A stretch of 64,000 bases of DNA from QHXW01 sp963847515 (GCA_963847515.1 CAWKAA010000006.1:1-64000); one strand, 5' to 3'. Shown: positions 1 to 8,104, numbered from the stretch's first letter. Notes: generated from the letters alone by a model not told the origin. Numbers and translations are program-made.

Positions 1-15
1 GCTTTGTTATGCCCT

Positions 16-213
16 CTACTGGTTCAGTTCAGGTATTGCTTGCAGTGCGGCGGAAGTTTCGTCTGCTCGAATCACTGCCTGGCTGTCCTCGCCATAGCAG
101 ACGCGCATCAAAATCGCGATGTCCTGGAGTCTCTCCTCTACGAGCGTCAGATCATGCCGAAGTTGAACCGACTGATCGTGGGAAAGCGGACGCGAATCTT
201 TAGAAGTGGGCAT
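16..213 (-). CDS. Small conserved-looking protein, function unknown (65 aa)
   Basis: I do not recognise this protein. It is short, charged and soluble, with no signal peptide or membrane segment. Its middle part (LTLVEERLQDIAILMRVCYGEDS) has the heptad-like spacing of a helix. A TATAAT box lies at 221-226 on the same strand, only 7 nt before the ATG, and no Shine-Dalgarno sequence fits between them, so the mRNA may be leaderless. The promoter-like box and sensible composition support a real gene; the opposite-strand frames here look like shadows. The C-terminus may be shortened by an indel, given the frameshift rate elsewhere in the window. Confidence 0.55.
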   Translation of the reverse strand: MPTSKDSRPLSHDQSVQLRHDLTLVEERLQDIAILMRVCYGEDSQAVIRADETSAALQAIPELNQ

Positions 214-384
214 GACGTTAATTATACCGTTAGAACGCTTCCCGCGTCTGGAGGTGCTGTGGCGCGCGTAAGTGGCCGCTTTGCGCCAGTTCTATCGGTC
301 CGGTCTTGAAGGGGCCGCGCTGAAGATATCTTTTTTGTTATTCCTCTTTCGAGGTACCGATCGTGGAGAAAAGAGTTCGCGCGT

Positions 385-415
385 GCCGTCATTGACCAAA
401 TGCAGCATTGACGGC
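385..415. repeat. Inverted repeat upstream of the pilin gene
   Basis: GCCGTCA (385-391) and TGACGGC (409-415) are perfect 7-nt inverted arms around a 17-nt spacer. They sit about 60 nt before the Flp pilin start. The site could be an operator or a weak hairpin; nothing decides between them. I see nothing else recognisable between 302 and 476. Confidence 0.35.
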
Positions 416-476
416 CTAGCCATGTAGCCCGATGATAAACGGAACATCCAAAGACGTTGTCCCAAGGAGGATAAAC

Positions 477-725
477 ATGACGACGCTTCTTCACGATTTC
501 ATCCAGGACGAACAAGGTCAGGACTTGATCGAGTACACACTGCTGCTGGCTTTTGTGTGTCTCGCATCGGCAGCGCTGTTCATTAGCGCTGGAGGCAGTG
601 TTGGCGGCATCTGGAGCGCCACCAACAGCCGGTTGGCGGCAGCCGATACGTCGGCGAGCTGGATAGGATTGAAGGACGTTCTCCAACTTTCCGAAGCCGC
701 CTTTCAGACCTGCTTGAGGAAGTAA
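477..725 (+). CDS. Flp-family type IVb pilin, with an extended C-terminal tail
   Basis: This is a small Flp/Fap-type prepilin, the subunit of tight-adherence (Tad) pili, processed by a prepilin peptidase and assembled from the inner membrane. The N-terminus has the hallmark motif D-E-Q-G-Q-D-L-I-E-Y: predicted cleavage after Gly14, with Glu at +5 and Tyr at +6 of the mature protein. One hydrophobic helix follows (about residues 19-42). The ATG at 477 is preceded by a strong AGGAGG-like site, so I prefer it to an upstream ATG at 432. The protein is 82 aa, longer than the usual 50-60, because of a tail of about 30 residues including one Cys. No tad/cpa assembly genes are in the window, so its machinery must be elsewhere. 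Confidence 0.85.
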   Translation: MTTLLHDFIQDEQGQDLIEYTLLLAFVCLASAALFISAGGSVGGIWSATNSRLAAADTSASWIGLKDVLQLSEAAFQTCLRK

Positions 726-746
726 GCTCTCCAAGCTACTTCCTCA
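715..746 (+). terminator. Hairpin spanning the pilin stop codon
   Basis: TGAGGAAGTAAGCT (715-728) pairs with AGCTACTTCCTCA (734-746) around a 5-nt loop, with a single bulged base. The TAA stop of the pilin gene lies inside the stem. No U-tract follows, so this may be an mRNA-stabilising 3' hairpin or a factor-dependent terminator rather than a classical intrinsic one. Confidence 0.5.
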
Positions 747-945
747 GCAGGACGGGCGTCGGGCTGGAAATTTCTGTCCATCGCCCAGAAATTGCACCTG
801 GTTGTTCCGCCCGTCCGCGCCTTTCCTTGATGCGTTCCCCCACGGCATCCAACGGCACAGGCTGACACCAACGGCATGTGGTGCTAAAACCCTCCTGTTA
901 CATTTCAGGGCTGAGCGTGCGTCTTCAAGAGGAAAGGCGGTATTG

Positions 946-1353
946 ATGCGCGCTAACCTACGCTCAAGCCGGCTCAGCGTAATACTTTTGTTGGCCTTTG
1001 GCTTACCGGCGTTTTCGCAGTTCGGACGGCCCATGCCCGGAGGCCGGGCGAGAACCTCATCGACTCCAGGCGCCACCATCCCGGACGAACCACTGGCGAC
1101 GTTCAGCGGGGCCGTGCAGAGTATTGACAAGAAGAAACTCATACTTCAGGAAGCCGATTCAAAAGCTTTACAGTTCATTTGTTCGCACAAGACGCAGTAT
1201 TACGACGGCGACAAGAAAATCAAGTCTTCCGGCATCAAGGCCGGGGATCGCGTGACAGTAGAGACCAAGCGTTATGCCGACGGTGAGATGGAGGCAATCA
1301 ATGTCCACATCGAACACCCCAAGGCCCAAAAAGGGGAGGCGCCAGCATCTTGA
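946..1353 (+). CDS. Exported small protein with an OB-like (DUF5666-like) domain
   Basis: A 135-aa protein with a signal peptide (LSVILLLAFGLPAFSQ) followed by a Gly/Arg/Pro-rich linker. The C-terminal domain of about 75 residues (FSGAVQSIDKKKLILQ ... GIKAGDRVTVETKRY) has the short-strand pattern of secreted OB-like or DUF5666-like domains. That comparison is by eye. The ATG at 946 has an AGGAAAGG site before it; the frame is open further upstream, but that part lacks sense as an N-terminus. The next gene begins on a TTG overlapping this stop codon, so the two are probably co-translated. Exact function unknown. Confidence 0.7.
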   Translation: MRANLRSSRLSVILLLAFGLPAFSQFGRPMPGGRARTSSTPGATIPDEPLATFSGAVQSIDKKKLILQEADSKALQFICSHKTQYYDGDKKIKSSGIKAGDRVTVETKRYADGEMEAINVHIEHPKAQKGEAPAS

Positions 1354-1862
1354 AATTCGGGGCCTCGCTTGGGGCGTTCTGCTTATGCAGCGCAGGACTT
1401 TTTGCGGCTGAAGCTCCCCTGCCGGTTGTACGGGTGTGCGATATCCTGCGCGACCTTCCGTCCTATCAGGGCACAGTAGTCGCCGTTATTGGACGGTTCT
1501 CTTTTCGTGAAGGTGGGCGCTTCCTCACTGAGAAAGCGTGTTCGCTAAAAGACGATGGCCAACCGGATCGGCCTACGGTCGTGGTGCTATACGATTCGAA
1601 GTCGGCTCCAAAACCGCCTCATGATCTTTATTTCGATCGAAGGCTCGTCGACAAACAGTTGGAGCTTATCGGTCGTCAGACTTCTCTCGCCAGCTTTCGA
1701 TTCGGCTCTCAAGATTACGATCGTTGGGCCGTGGTTTACGGCCGTATTGAAATGAACAAGGAAGCGACTCTGCGGTCAAAGTCCTTGGGCGGCGAGTTTG
1801 AGCCGGCGCCTGCGAGAATCATCTGCAGTAGCAGCACCATGGTTGTTTTCCTCGCCGATTAA
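1350..1862 (+). CDS. Exported hypothetical protein (170 aa)
   Basis: The TTG start overlaps the TGA of the preceding gene (TTGA), which suggests translational coupling. A signal peptide (FGASLGAFCLCSAGLFAAEA) precedes a mature domain beginning VVRVCDILRDLPSYQGTVVAVIGRFS, which reads like a small beta-barrel. Cysteines sit near both ends (VCDIL, KACSL, RIICSS). Similar short proteins appear in acidobacterial genomes as uncharacterised, as far as I recall; I cannot assign a role. Its coupling to the preceding OB-like protein suggests they work in the same place outside the cytoplasm. Confidence 0.65.
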   Translation: MKFGASLGAFCLCSAGLFAAEAPLPVVRVCDILRDLPSYQGTVVAVIGRFSFREGGRFLTEKACSLKDDGQPDRPTVVVLYDSKSAPKPPHDLYFDRRLVDKQLELIGRQTSLASFRFGSQDYDRWAVVYGRIEMNKEATLRSKSLGGEFEPAPARIICSSSTMVVFLAD

Positions 1863-1947
1863 TCAACCCCCCCCTCCAAAAATAACCTCACGGTGCCGCA
1901 ACCTTACGGCCACTGAACGACGTCTTCACTGAAATACGGAGAAAATC

Positions 1948-2754
1948 ATGGGCAATGTGCGGGAGAATTTTGCGCTAACCAGGCGAGGCCTGCTGATTTC
2001 TGCCGGAGCTGCGATGGCGAATTTCAGCCGGCTGTTCGCCACCAGTCCCGATTTCTGGAACAAGAAGGAGCCCTCGCAATGGTCTAGCGAGGAGATCGAG
2101 AGACTTACGACCAAATCACCTTGGGCCAAAGAAACATCGGCACAATACTCACCGGAACAAGGCCAGGGTGGGATGGGTGGCCCTGGAGGAGGTGGCGGAG
2201 GAATGGGCGGGCCAGGCGGAGGAATGGGGGGTGGCCGCGGCGGCATGGGTGGCATGGGGATACCGGGAATGGGCGGCGGTGGCATGGGCCGCGGGCGCGG
2301 CCGGGGAGGCGGGCAGAGATCGGAGTCCATCAAGAGCACGGTCCGGTGGGAAAGTGCGAAACCAATCCTGGAAGCGATGAAGACTCCCCTTCAGGAAGGG
2401 TTTGCCAATCACTATGTGATCAGCGTGAGCGGGCTTCCCCTAAATGCCGGCCGGCGTCGTAGGTCTCAGGATGATTCCGACACGAACGCCTCGCAATCAA
2501 CCGAAGATGTTCTCGATAATCTCAAGGCGCTCACGTACCTCGAGCCTAAGGGCCGGGAGGGTGTGCAACCAGGAATCGCTCAGCAGCAGCCCAGTTCCGG
2601 GGCCGGAACCATCTTGTTCGGCTTCTCCAAGGAAATGCTGGCCCTCAAGCCTGAAGATAAAGAAGTCACGTTCTCGACGAGGATAGGCGGCTTAAACGTG
2701 AAGACCAAGTTCAATCTGAAGGACATGATGTATCACGGGGAACTGGCGCTTTGA
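1948..2754 (+). CDS. Tat-type exported protein with a Gly/Met-rich low-complexity tract
   Basis: A 268-aa protein. The N-terminus LTRRGLLISAGAAMA is a twin-arginine-like signal. Next comes FWNKKEPSQWSSEEIERLTTKSPWAK, a segment I associate with acidobacterial proteins of unknown function in which a W-S-x-E-E-I helix is followed by SPWAK. Residues about 73-122 are almost only Gly, Met, Pro and Arg (GGMGGPGGG-like units). The C-terminal 140 residues are a normal folded domain ending FNLKDMMYHGELAL. GGAG precedes the ATG. The Met-rich tract could bind soft metals or be a flexible spacer; neither is shown. Function unknown. Confidence 0.7.
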   Translation: MGNVRENFALTRRGLLISAGAAMANFSRLFATSPDFWNKKEPSQWSSEEIERLTTKSPWAKETSAQYSPEQGQGGMGGPGGGGGGMGGPGGGMGGGRGGMGGMGIPGMGGGGMGRGRGRGGGQRSESIKSTVRWESAKPILEAMKTPLQEGFANHYVISVSGLPLNAGRRRRSQDDSDTNASQSTEDVLDNLKALTYLEPKGREGVQPGIAQQQPSSGAGTILFGFSKEMLALKPEDKEVTFSTRIGGLNVKTKFNLKDMMYHGELAL

Positions 2755-2850
2755 ACCACAGAACGCGAATTGTTGGGAACTTTCCCGCCCCAACGCGCAA
2801 TGCAATTCACGGGAACACAATTTACGAACTTTACCGTTCAAATCCGGTCG

Positions 2851-4557
2851 ATGGTGAAGTTCTGTACTCTCGGTTCGCTGCTCGTCTTGGTTCATCTCAG
2901 CACCGGCATATGCGCCGCGGCGCCGGACGGGCCCCCGCTTCCTCCGGTCATCCTGATTTCCATCGATACACTGCGCGCCGACCACGTGGGAGTCTACGGC
3001 TACCGCCGAATCGCTACGCCCAATATCGATTCGTTTGCGCAGGGTGGAACGCTCTTCAGCAATATCGCGTGTCAGACGCCGCTTACACTACCCTCGCACA
3101 CGTCGCTTTTCACTTCGACCTACCCATTTCAAAACGGAATTCAGGAGAATGCCGAGCTAATTCCTCCAGGCGCCATCACTCTGGCCGCCGTCCTCAAGTC
3201 TCACGGCTACAAGACCGCGGCGTTTATCGGCAGCGTTTTCCTCGAGCGCCAGATGGGTCTCGACCGGGGGTTCGACACTTATGACAGCCCTTTCAGTTTC
3301 GAGGCCTTTTCTTCCATTTCCGGCGAGATGTTCTTCGGGGGCATTGGGACTCAGTACTAAGTGCGGGACCGTCGCGACGGAGCACTGGTGGTACGCGCCG
3401 CCCTGCGCTGGATGGCCGCCAACCGCGGCCAGCCGGTTTTCGTTTTTATTCACCTCTTCGATCTGCATACGCCCTACGCCCTTTCAGAGGCGGCGGCCCA
3501 GCGGCAGGGTATCTCCCGCTATGATGCGCAAATCGAATACGAGGATGAACTGGTCGGCAGGCTGAAGGGAGCGTTCGTACAAAGCGGCTGGTGGGACAGG
3601 TCGCTAGCCGTTCTATTGTCGGATCATGGAGAGGGACTCGGGGATCACGGCGAGTCCAGCCACGGCTATTTCATCTATCAGAGCACTCTGCATGTGCCGC
3701 TGATGTTTCACTGGCCCCTGGGCTTTGCCGGACAGCCGGCCCGCGTCCAGCACGCCGCCGGGTTGATTGATGTCGCGCCCACGATTCTGGCCTTCCTGCG
3801 CGTGCCCGCGCCGGCATCTTTCGAAGGGTCCAGCCTGCTCGGCACCGCGCCTCGCGCCGTTTACAGCGAGAGCCTGCACACGCACGACTCGTTCGGCTGG
3901 TCCCCGCTTCGCAGCATGCGCCTCGGCGGATACAAATTCATCGAGGCGCCGCGGCCGGAACTGTATGACCTTGAAAAGGACCCCGACGAGCGGAATAACA
4001 TCGCAAACGAGAATCCCAGCCAGGCGCGGGCTCTTCACGCGGAACTCGTGAAACTCCTGGCGAGTCATGCGCGCCACGGGCCCGCTCCGGCGGCGGAAGC
4101 CACTCCGCAGACGGAAAGGTTTCTCGCCTCTCTCGGCTATCTCGCTTCTGTGCCGCACGCGCAGGTGACAGATTCCGGACCCGATCCCAAGGACCGCCTG
4201 CCGGAGTATCGGCTCTACGAGAAGGCCATCGCCACCGTCGCGAACCGGCGTCTGGACGTTGCCGTTACGCTGCTTCGCCAGGTTTTGGCGCAAGACGCTA
4301 TGAACACGCTGGCGCGTCGCGATCTGGGCGCCTGCTACCTCGACCTTCACAAGTACTCCAAGGCGCGCGAGAGCTTTGAAAGGGTACTGACCGCCGCGCC
4401 GAACGACTATCCCTCGCAGTTCGGGCTAGGCGTAGCGGACAAGCATCTTGGGCTCATCGACGAAGCGCGCACGCACCTCGAAGCTGCTTGCCGGATTGCC
4501 CCGCGGGCCATGCTGTGCAGCCGCGAGCTCGACGAGTTGAAACAGAGGACAAACTGA
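2851..4557 (+). pseudogene. Sulfatase/alkaline-phosphatase-superfamily protein with TPR tail, interrupted by an in-frame TAA
   Basis: The frame reads from ATG 2851 to a TAA at 3358-3360 and continues in the same frame to 4557, together about 568 codons. The N-terminal part has a signal peptide and the metal site LISIDTLRADH (Asp39). The second half supplies LSDHGEGLGDHGESSHG, the second metal site, and a C-terminal TPR region (from about LPEYRLYEKAIATV). The position of the formylglycine Cys/Ser is a Thr (T79-L-P-S-H), so this is not a classical formylglycine sulfatase; a Thr nucleophile would suit a phosphatase or phosphotransferase, which is inference. One substitution (for example TCA to TAA) would explain the stop, so either a recent nonsense mutation or a sequence error is possible. 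An upstream TTG at 2770 also opens the frame, but 2851 begins the signal peptide. Confidence 0.8.
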
Positions 4558-4575
4558 TCAGACCGGCAGTGCTAA

Positions 4576-4594
4576 CCCAAGTTCGTCACTGAAC
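4576..4594. repeat. Left terminal inverted repeat of the IS1634-type element
   Basis: CCCAAGTTCGTCACTGAAC. It pairs with 6542-6560 with one mismatch. The flanking CTAA at 4572-4575 is repeated after the right end. Confidence 0.9.
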
Positions 4595-4728
4595 CAGGGA
4601 TTGCAGCGATTTTCGGGGCGCGGCACGGGGCAAGTGATTGAACGGCTTGGGCCGCTTTTTCAAAAGCCGATGTAGTGCAGACCAACCCTCTTGAAGGCCG
4701 CCACGGTCCATGACAACATCGGGCAGGA

Positions 4729-6507
4729 ATGTTTTTGCGCGCGCATCGACGAAGCAAGGACGGCAAGCAACACAGCTACTGGTCATTGGTGGAAACGCTG
4801 CGCACGCCGGATGGGCCGCGGCAGCGGAGGCTGTGCTACCTGGGGGAACTGAACGACTCCGCGCACTCGCGGTGGCTGAAGACCATCGAAGTCTTCAACG
4901 CCGAAGGCGAGAGCACGCAGTTGAAGCTGTTCCCTTCGGAAGTAGAGCCGCCGGAAAACGATCCAGATGTGGCGCGGGTGTTGGTAAAGAAAGTGCGGCT
5001 GGAGAGAACGCGACAGTTGGGACCGTGCTATCTGGGTTGGGAACTATGGCGACGGCTGAAGCTGGATGAGTTTTTCCAGGGCGTAATGGACACCGATGGA
5101 GCCGATGTGGCCTGGTCGCGCGTAGCGGCGATTTTGGGAATCAACCGGCTGTGCGCGCCGGGCAGCGAGTTGGCGCTGGAACAGCAGTGGTATCCGGGCA
5201 CGTCGCTGGGCGACATCTTGCACATCGAAGAAGGCAAGATCAACGATACGCGGCTCTACCGATGCCTGGATCGGATTCTGCCGCAGAAGACAAAACTGGA
5301 ACAGCATCTGAAACAACGCTACGGCGAGCTATTTGGCGCCGAATTCGATGTGATGCTGTACGACCTGACGAGCACCTATGTGGAGGGTGCAGCCGAAGCC
5401 AATCCCATGATGAGGCGCGGCTATTCGCGGGATCATCGTCCGGATTGCCAGCAACTGGTGTTGGCGTTGATCGTGAATCCGGAGGGGTTCCCGTGCAGCT
5501 ACGAAGTCTTCAACGGGAACCGCGCGGACGTGACGACGTTGGAAGTGATCCTGCGCATGGTGGAGCGCAAGTATGGAAAGGCGCGGAGGATCTGGGTGAT
5601 GGATCGCGGCATCGTTAGCGAAGCGAATCTGGCGGCGATCCGGAAGCGGGACGGCCAGTATCTGGTGGGCACGCCGCGGAGCAAGATGAAGGAGTTCGAG
5701 GCGCATCTGAAACAGGAAGCCAACTGGGAGCAGGTGCGCGACGAGGTACAGGTGAAACTGATCTCGATTCCGGGAGGACAGGAGACGTTCATCTTGTGCA
5801 AGACGGAAGGACGGCAACGAAAGGAGCATGCGATCCGCAACCGGTTCGCGAGGCGGATGGAGGCAGCATTGGACAGCTTGCAGAAGCAGGTGAAGGCGGG
5901 CCGGCTGAAAAACCGGGACAAGATGCATGTGCGGATCGGCCGGATTCTAGCTTCGCATCCCCAGGTCGCGGATTTATACCAAGTCGCGGTGAAGGAAGCG
6001 AGCGGACAACTGAGCATCGAATGGTCGGCGAAGGACGGCCAGCGGCAGTGGCGGGAGATACGCGAGGGCGCGTATCTGTTGCGGACGAATCTGACGGCAA
6101 CGACAGCCTCAGAACTGTGGGCCAAATACATGCAGTTGACCGAAGTCGAGGCTGCGTTTCGGGCGTTGAAGAGCGAGTTGTCGATCCGGCCGTTGTTTCA
6201 TCAACTGAAGCGGCGCGTCAAGGCGCACGTGATGGTGGGGTTTCTGGGCTACGCCTTGTGGGTCACGCTGAAGCACCTGCTGCGGCGCAAGCAGTCGCAG
6301 TGGTCGGCCACGCGGGCGCTGGCAGAACTGGCAACGCTGCAAAGCGCGGATATCGTTCTGCCCACGACCGACGGCCGCGAGATTCGCCTGCGGCGCATCA
6401 CCGAGCCGACTGCCGGGCAGCAGCAGCTCTTGCACCAACTCGGAATCGATCTGCCCGATCAGCTTCAGATCAATCAGCAATGTAGTGCAGACTTCGCGGT
6501 AGCCTGA
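4729..6507 (+). CDS. IS1634-family transposase (DDE, IS4 superfamily)
   Basis: A 592-aa transposase, full length for the IS1634 family. The three acidic regions are visible: YDLTSTYVEG for the first Asp, WVMDRGIVSE for the second Asp, and YMQLTEVEAAFRALKSEL, the Y-(2)-R/K-(3)-E-like block with the catalytic Glu. It begins at ATG 4729 just after GGGCAGGA. No frameshift is seen in this long frame, unlike many genes in the window. It is the only gene of the element. Confidence 0.93.
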   Translation: MFLRAHRRSKDGKQHSYWSLVETLRTPDGPRQRRLCYLGELNDSAHSRWLKTIEVFNAEGESTQLKLFPSEVEPPENDPDVARVLVKKVRLERTRQLGPCYLGWELWRRLKLDEFFQGVMDTDGADVAWSRVAAILGINRLCAPGSELALEQQWYPGTSLGDILHIEEGKINDTRLYRCLDRILPQKTKLEQHLKQRYGELFGAEFDVMLYDLTSTYVEGAAEANPMMRRGYSRDHRPDCQQLVLALIVNPEGFPCSYEVFNGNRADVTTLEVILRMVERKYGKARRIWVMDRGIVSEANLAAIRKRDGQYLVGTPRSKMKEFEAHLKQEANWEQVRDEVQVKLISIPGGQETFILCKTEGRQRKEHAIRNRFARRMEAALDSLQKQVKAGRLKNRDKMHVRIGRILASHPQVADLYQVAVKEASGQLSIEWSAKDGQRQWREIREGAYLLRTNLTATTASELWAKYMQLTEVEAAFRALKSELSIRPLFHQLKRRVKAHVMVGFLGYALWVTLKHLLRRKQSQWSATRALAELATLQSADIVLPTTDGREIRLRRITEPTAGQQQLLHQLGIDLPDQLQINQQCSADFAVA

Positions 6508-6541
6508 ACAGATTCTTAAGAACTTACCTGCTTTTTGGGGT

Positions 6542-6560
6542 GTTCACTGACGAACTTGGG
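6542..6560. repeat. Right terminal inverted repeat of the IS1634-type element
   Basis: GTTCACTGACGAACTTGGG, the complement of the left end. It abuts CTAA (6561-6564), whose first three bases are the reverse complement of the hipA stop codon TAG. Confidence 0.9.
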
Positions 6561-7793
6561 CTAAGCTGCTTCGAGTGAGAGTTCTCGGCCCTTTTTCCAT
6601 TCCTGCAGCATACGCTGGCCAACTTCTTTAAATTCGGAATGCTCTCTAATGTGAGACCGTAGATCGGCCTCGGTTTGCGCAAACGCATCTGAGATACGTT
6701 CAAAGATCTGGCGGACTTTGGCGGGAGTCCCGCTCATCCGCGTTTCGCCGAGCCTACGGAGCGCTTTGCTGTCGGGCCACTGGGTTGTCCCATTGAGCGC
6801 CAGTGCCAGGCTATCCTTCGGCAGGTAGATCGCAGTCGTGACGAGGTCATATACGGGTGCAAGACGAGCTTCACCGAGCACGTCGTCATAGACGATACCG
6901 AAATTCTTGAGATGAGCATCGCCGTTGCGTAGCGCACAGTTCAGCACGATCAGAGTGAATAGTTTTTCAAGGTCCGCGAGTACATCGGATGAGTTTGAGA
7001 ACTGCTGAAATCGCTTCATGATTGACGTCTCGTAGCTGCCGCGATATTTCTCATCTGTTCTTCTCGCGTTTAGAACGCAGAAGTCTTCAAAACCACGGTA
7101 TGTCCCATCCGGGCGTAGATCGAAGCGATCAACGACCAGGGCCATTCCGTCCTCCGCAAGGCGATACTGAGGTACGTCCAGCCCGCAACGCCCAGCGGCC
7201 TGTAGGCAGAAGTACTCGTTCGCAGCAAGCTGTGGAAATTCGTTCGGCTCCCAGAACTTCACGATGTGGGTTGCGCCCCTGTAGCTCGGGGAAAGCCGGG
7301 GCTGTGGATTCGCCAGGGCGGCTGATGCGCTTTCGTCTCGCACTAGAATCTTGGGCTGGACGCCGCTGATACCGGAAAAGGTTGCAAACTTCTCAATGAG
7401 GTGGAGAAACAAATCCCCATCGCGACGACTCGCTAAAATCTCGTCTACCGACTGAAAAGGAACATCCTCGTTTAGCCGCTCCTTGTCGCCGGTGTACCGG
7501 ATGCGGCCCACTTGTGAGCGGCCAACAATGGCGAGCAGATCAAAATCATCGAATGTTCCAGTTGCCTTCGCAAAGGCGAGTCGCAGCCGTTCCCGCAACG
7601 CGCCTTCCGGGAGGTTCATTTCAAAGATCGGAGCCAGGCCGAAGGGCACGTCCCAGGATGGGAGCCGCACAGGCATAGTAACGGAGACGGCGCGCTGGGA
7701 GACTGTCTCTGGCAAGTACGCAAAAGCACTGCCGCGATCCTGTAACCTGTCCAGCAAGCCTGCCTCAGCGGCGTCTGTCCAGACTTTTATCAT
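6561..7793 (-). CDS. hipA: HipA-type serine/threonine kinase toxin
   Basis: HipA-family kinases phosphorylate a translation component (glutamyl-tRNA synthetase in E. coli) and slow growth. Visible here: a HipA N-terminal domain; the ejectable loop-like motif SGVQPK (about residues 144-149), where E. coli HipA has its autophosphorylated Ser; LVVDRFDL; the catalytic loop NGDAHLKNFG (about 291-300); and the metal Asp in LAPVYDLV. Length is 410 aa, close to the family norm. I choose ATG 7793 because AGAGG sits at better spacing than for the GTG at 7796. It overlaps the antitoxin gene by 29 nt. Its stop codon lies in the CTAA duplication of the IS, so the insertion leaves the protein unchanged but removes the native 3' flank. 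Confidence 0.9.
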   Translation of the reverse strand: MIKVWTDAAEAGLLDRLQDRGSAFAYLPETVSQRAVSVTMPVRLPSWDVPFGLAPIFEMNLPEGALRERLRLAFAKATGTFDDFDLLAIVGRSQVGRIRYTGDKERLNEDVPFQSVDEILASRRDGDLFLHLIEKFATFSGISGVQPKILVRDESASAALANPQPRLSPSYRGATHIVKFWEPNEFPQLAANEYFCLQAAGRCGLDVPQYRLAEDGMALVVDRFDLRPDGTYRGFEDFCVLNARRTDEKYRGSYETSIMKRFQQFSNSSDVLADLEKLFTLIVLNCALRNGDAHLKNFGIVYDDVLGEARLAPVYDLVTTAIYLPKDSLALALNGTTQWPDSKALRRLGETRMSGTPAKVRQIFERISDAFAQTEADLRSHIREHSEFKEVGQRMLQEWKKGRELSLEAA

Positions 7794-8043
7794 CACGATC
7801 CTCTTCTAAGAGTTCGTCTAAAGTGGGTCGTTGCAGGTTTGCCTCTTGTAGCTTCAGCTCGAGTCCGAGCGTCGACAGAATGTTGGTGACCTTGGAAAAA
7901 CCAAGCTCACCGGATCGACCATTCTCCAACGCATCGAGCGTTGCTCGGCTGATACCGGCCTTCCGGGCTAAGGCAGACTGGCTGAATCTGAGAGCTTTCC
8001 GCTTAGTCGCGATTTGGGAGCCTACTGAGTGCAGTTTAAGCAT
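7765..8043 (-). CDS. hipB: HipB-type XRE-family antitoxin
   Basis: A 92-aa DNA-binding antitoxin with an XRE helix-turn-helix: IATKRKALRFSQSALARKAG then ISRATLDALENGRSGE. It lies upstream of hipA and overlaps it, the usual antitoxin-first order. A charged C-terminal tail (DELLEEDRDDKSLDRRR) could be the unstructured degradation tail typical of HipB; that is inference. The upstream DNA contains two similar palindromes, one on the -10 box, as expected for autorepression. The predicted transcription start is only about 3 nt before the ATG. Confidence 0.9.
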   Translation of the reverse strand: MLKLHSVGSQIATKRKALRFSQSALARKAGISRATLDALENGRSGELGFSKVTNILSTLGLELKLQEANLQRPTLDELLEEDRDDKSLDRRR

Positions 8044-8048
8044 CCAAT

Positions 8049-8104
8049 GACTAGTATACTAGGCAATACGCTGTTTGCAAACATAAATGAATAATATATT
8101 AGTC
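8049..8104 (-). promoter_or_regulatory. hipBA promoter with two matching operator palindromes
   Basis: On the minus strand, TTTGCA (8076-8081) and TATACT (8053-8058) are separated by 17 nt, a sigma-70-like promoter. The perfect palindrome CTAGTATACTAG (8051-8062) covers the -10 box. A second, imperfect palindrome, ATAATATATTAG (8091-8102), lies upstream of the -35. The two 16-bp sites agree at 12 positions and their centres are exactly 40 bp apart. A further perfect palindrome, GTTTGCAAAC (8073-8082), overlaps the -35. This fits cooperative repression by HipB dimers. Confidence 0.75.

Larger units (their letters stand above)
4576..6560 (+). mobile_element. Complete IS1634-family insertion sequence (1985 bp)
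   Basis: The element is bounded by 19-bp terminal inverted repeats, 4576-4594 and 6542-6560, which match at 18 of 19 positions and begin CCCAAGTTCGTCA. The tetranucleotide CTAA occurs directly outside both ends (4572-4575 and 6561-6564), consistent with a short target duplication. One full-length transposase gene fills it. Intact ends, an intact gene and a visible duplication suggest recent insertion. A 13-bp stretch, ATGTAGTGCAGAC, occurs both near the left end (4670-4682) and at the 3' end of the transposase gene (6480-6492). Confidence 0.92.

Noticed and set aside
1926..2339. A Pro-rich minus-strand frame (PPMPPRPPPIPPPGPP)
   Set aside because: It is the complement of the Gly/Met tract of the gene at 1948; the composition follows from that repeat and there is no independent start signal.
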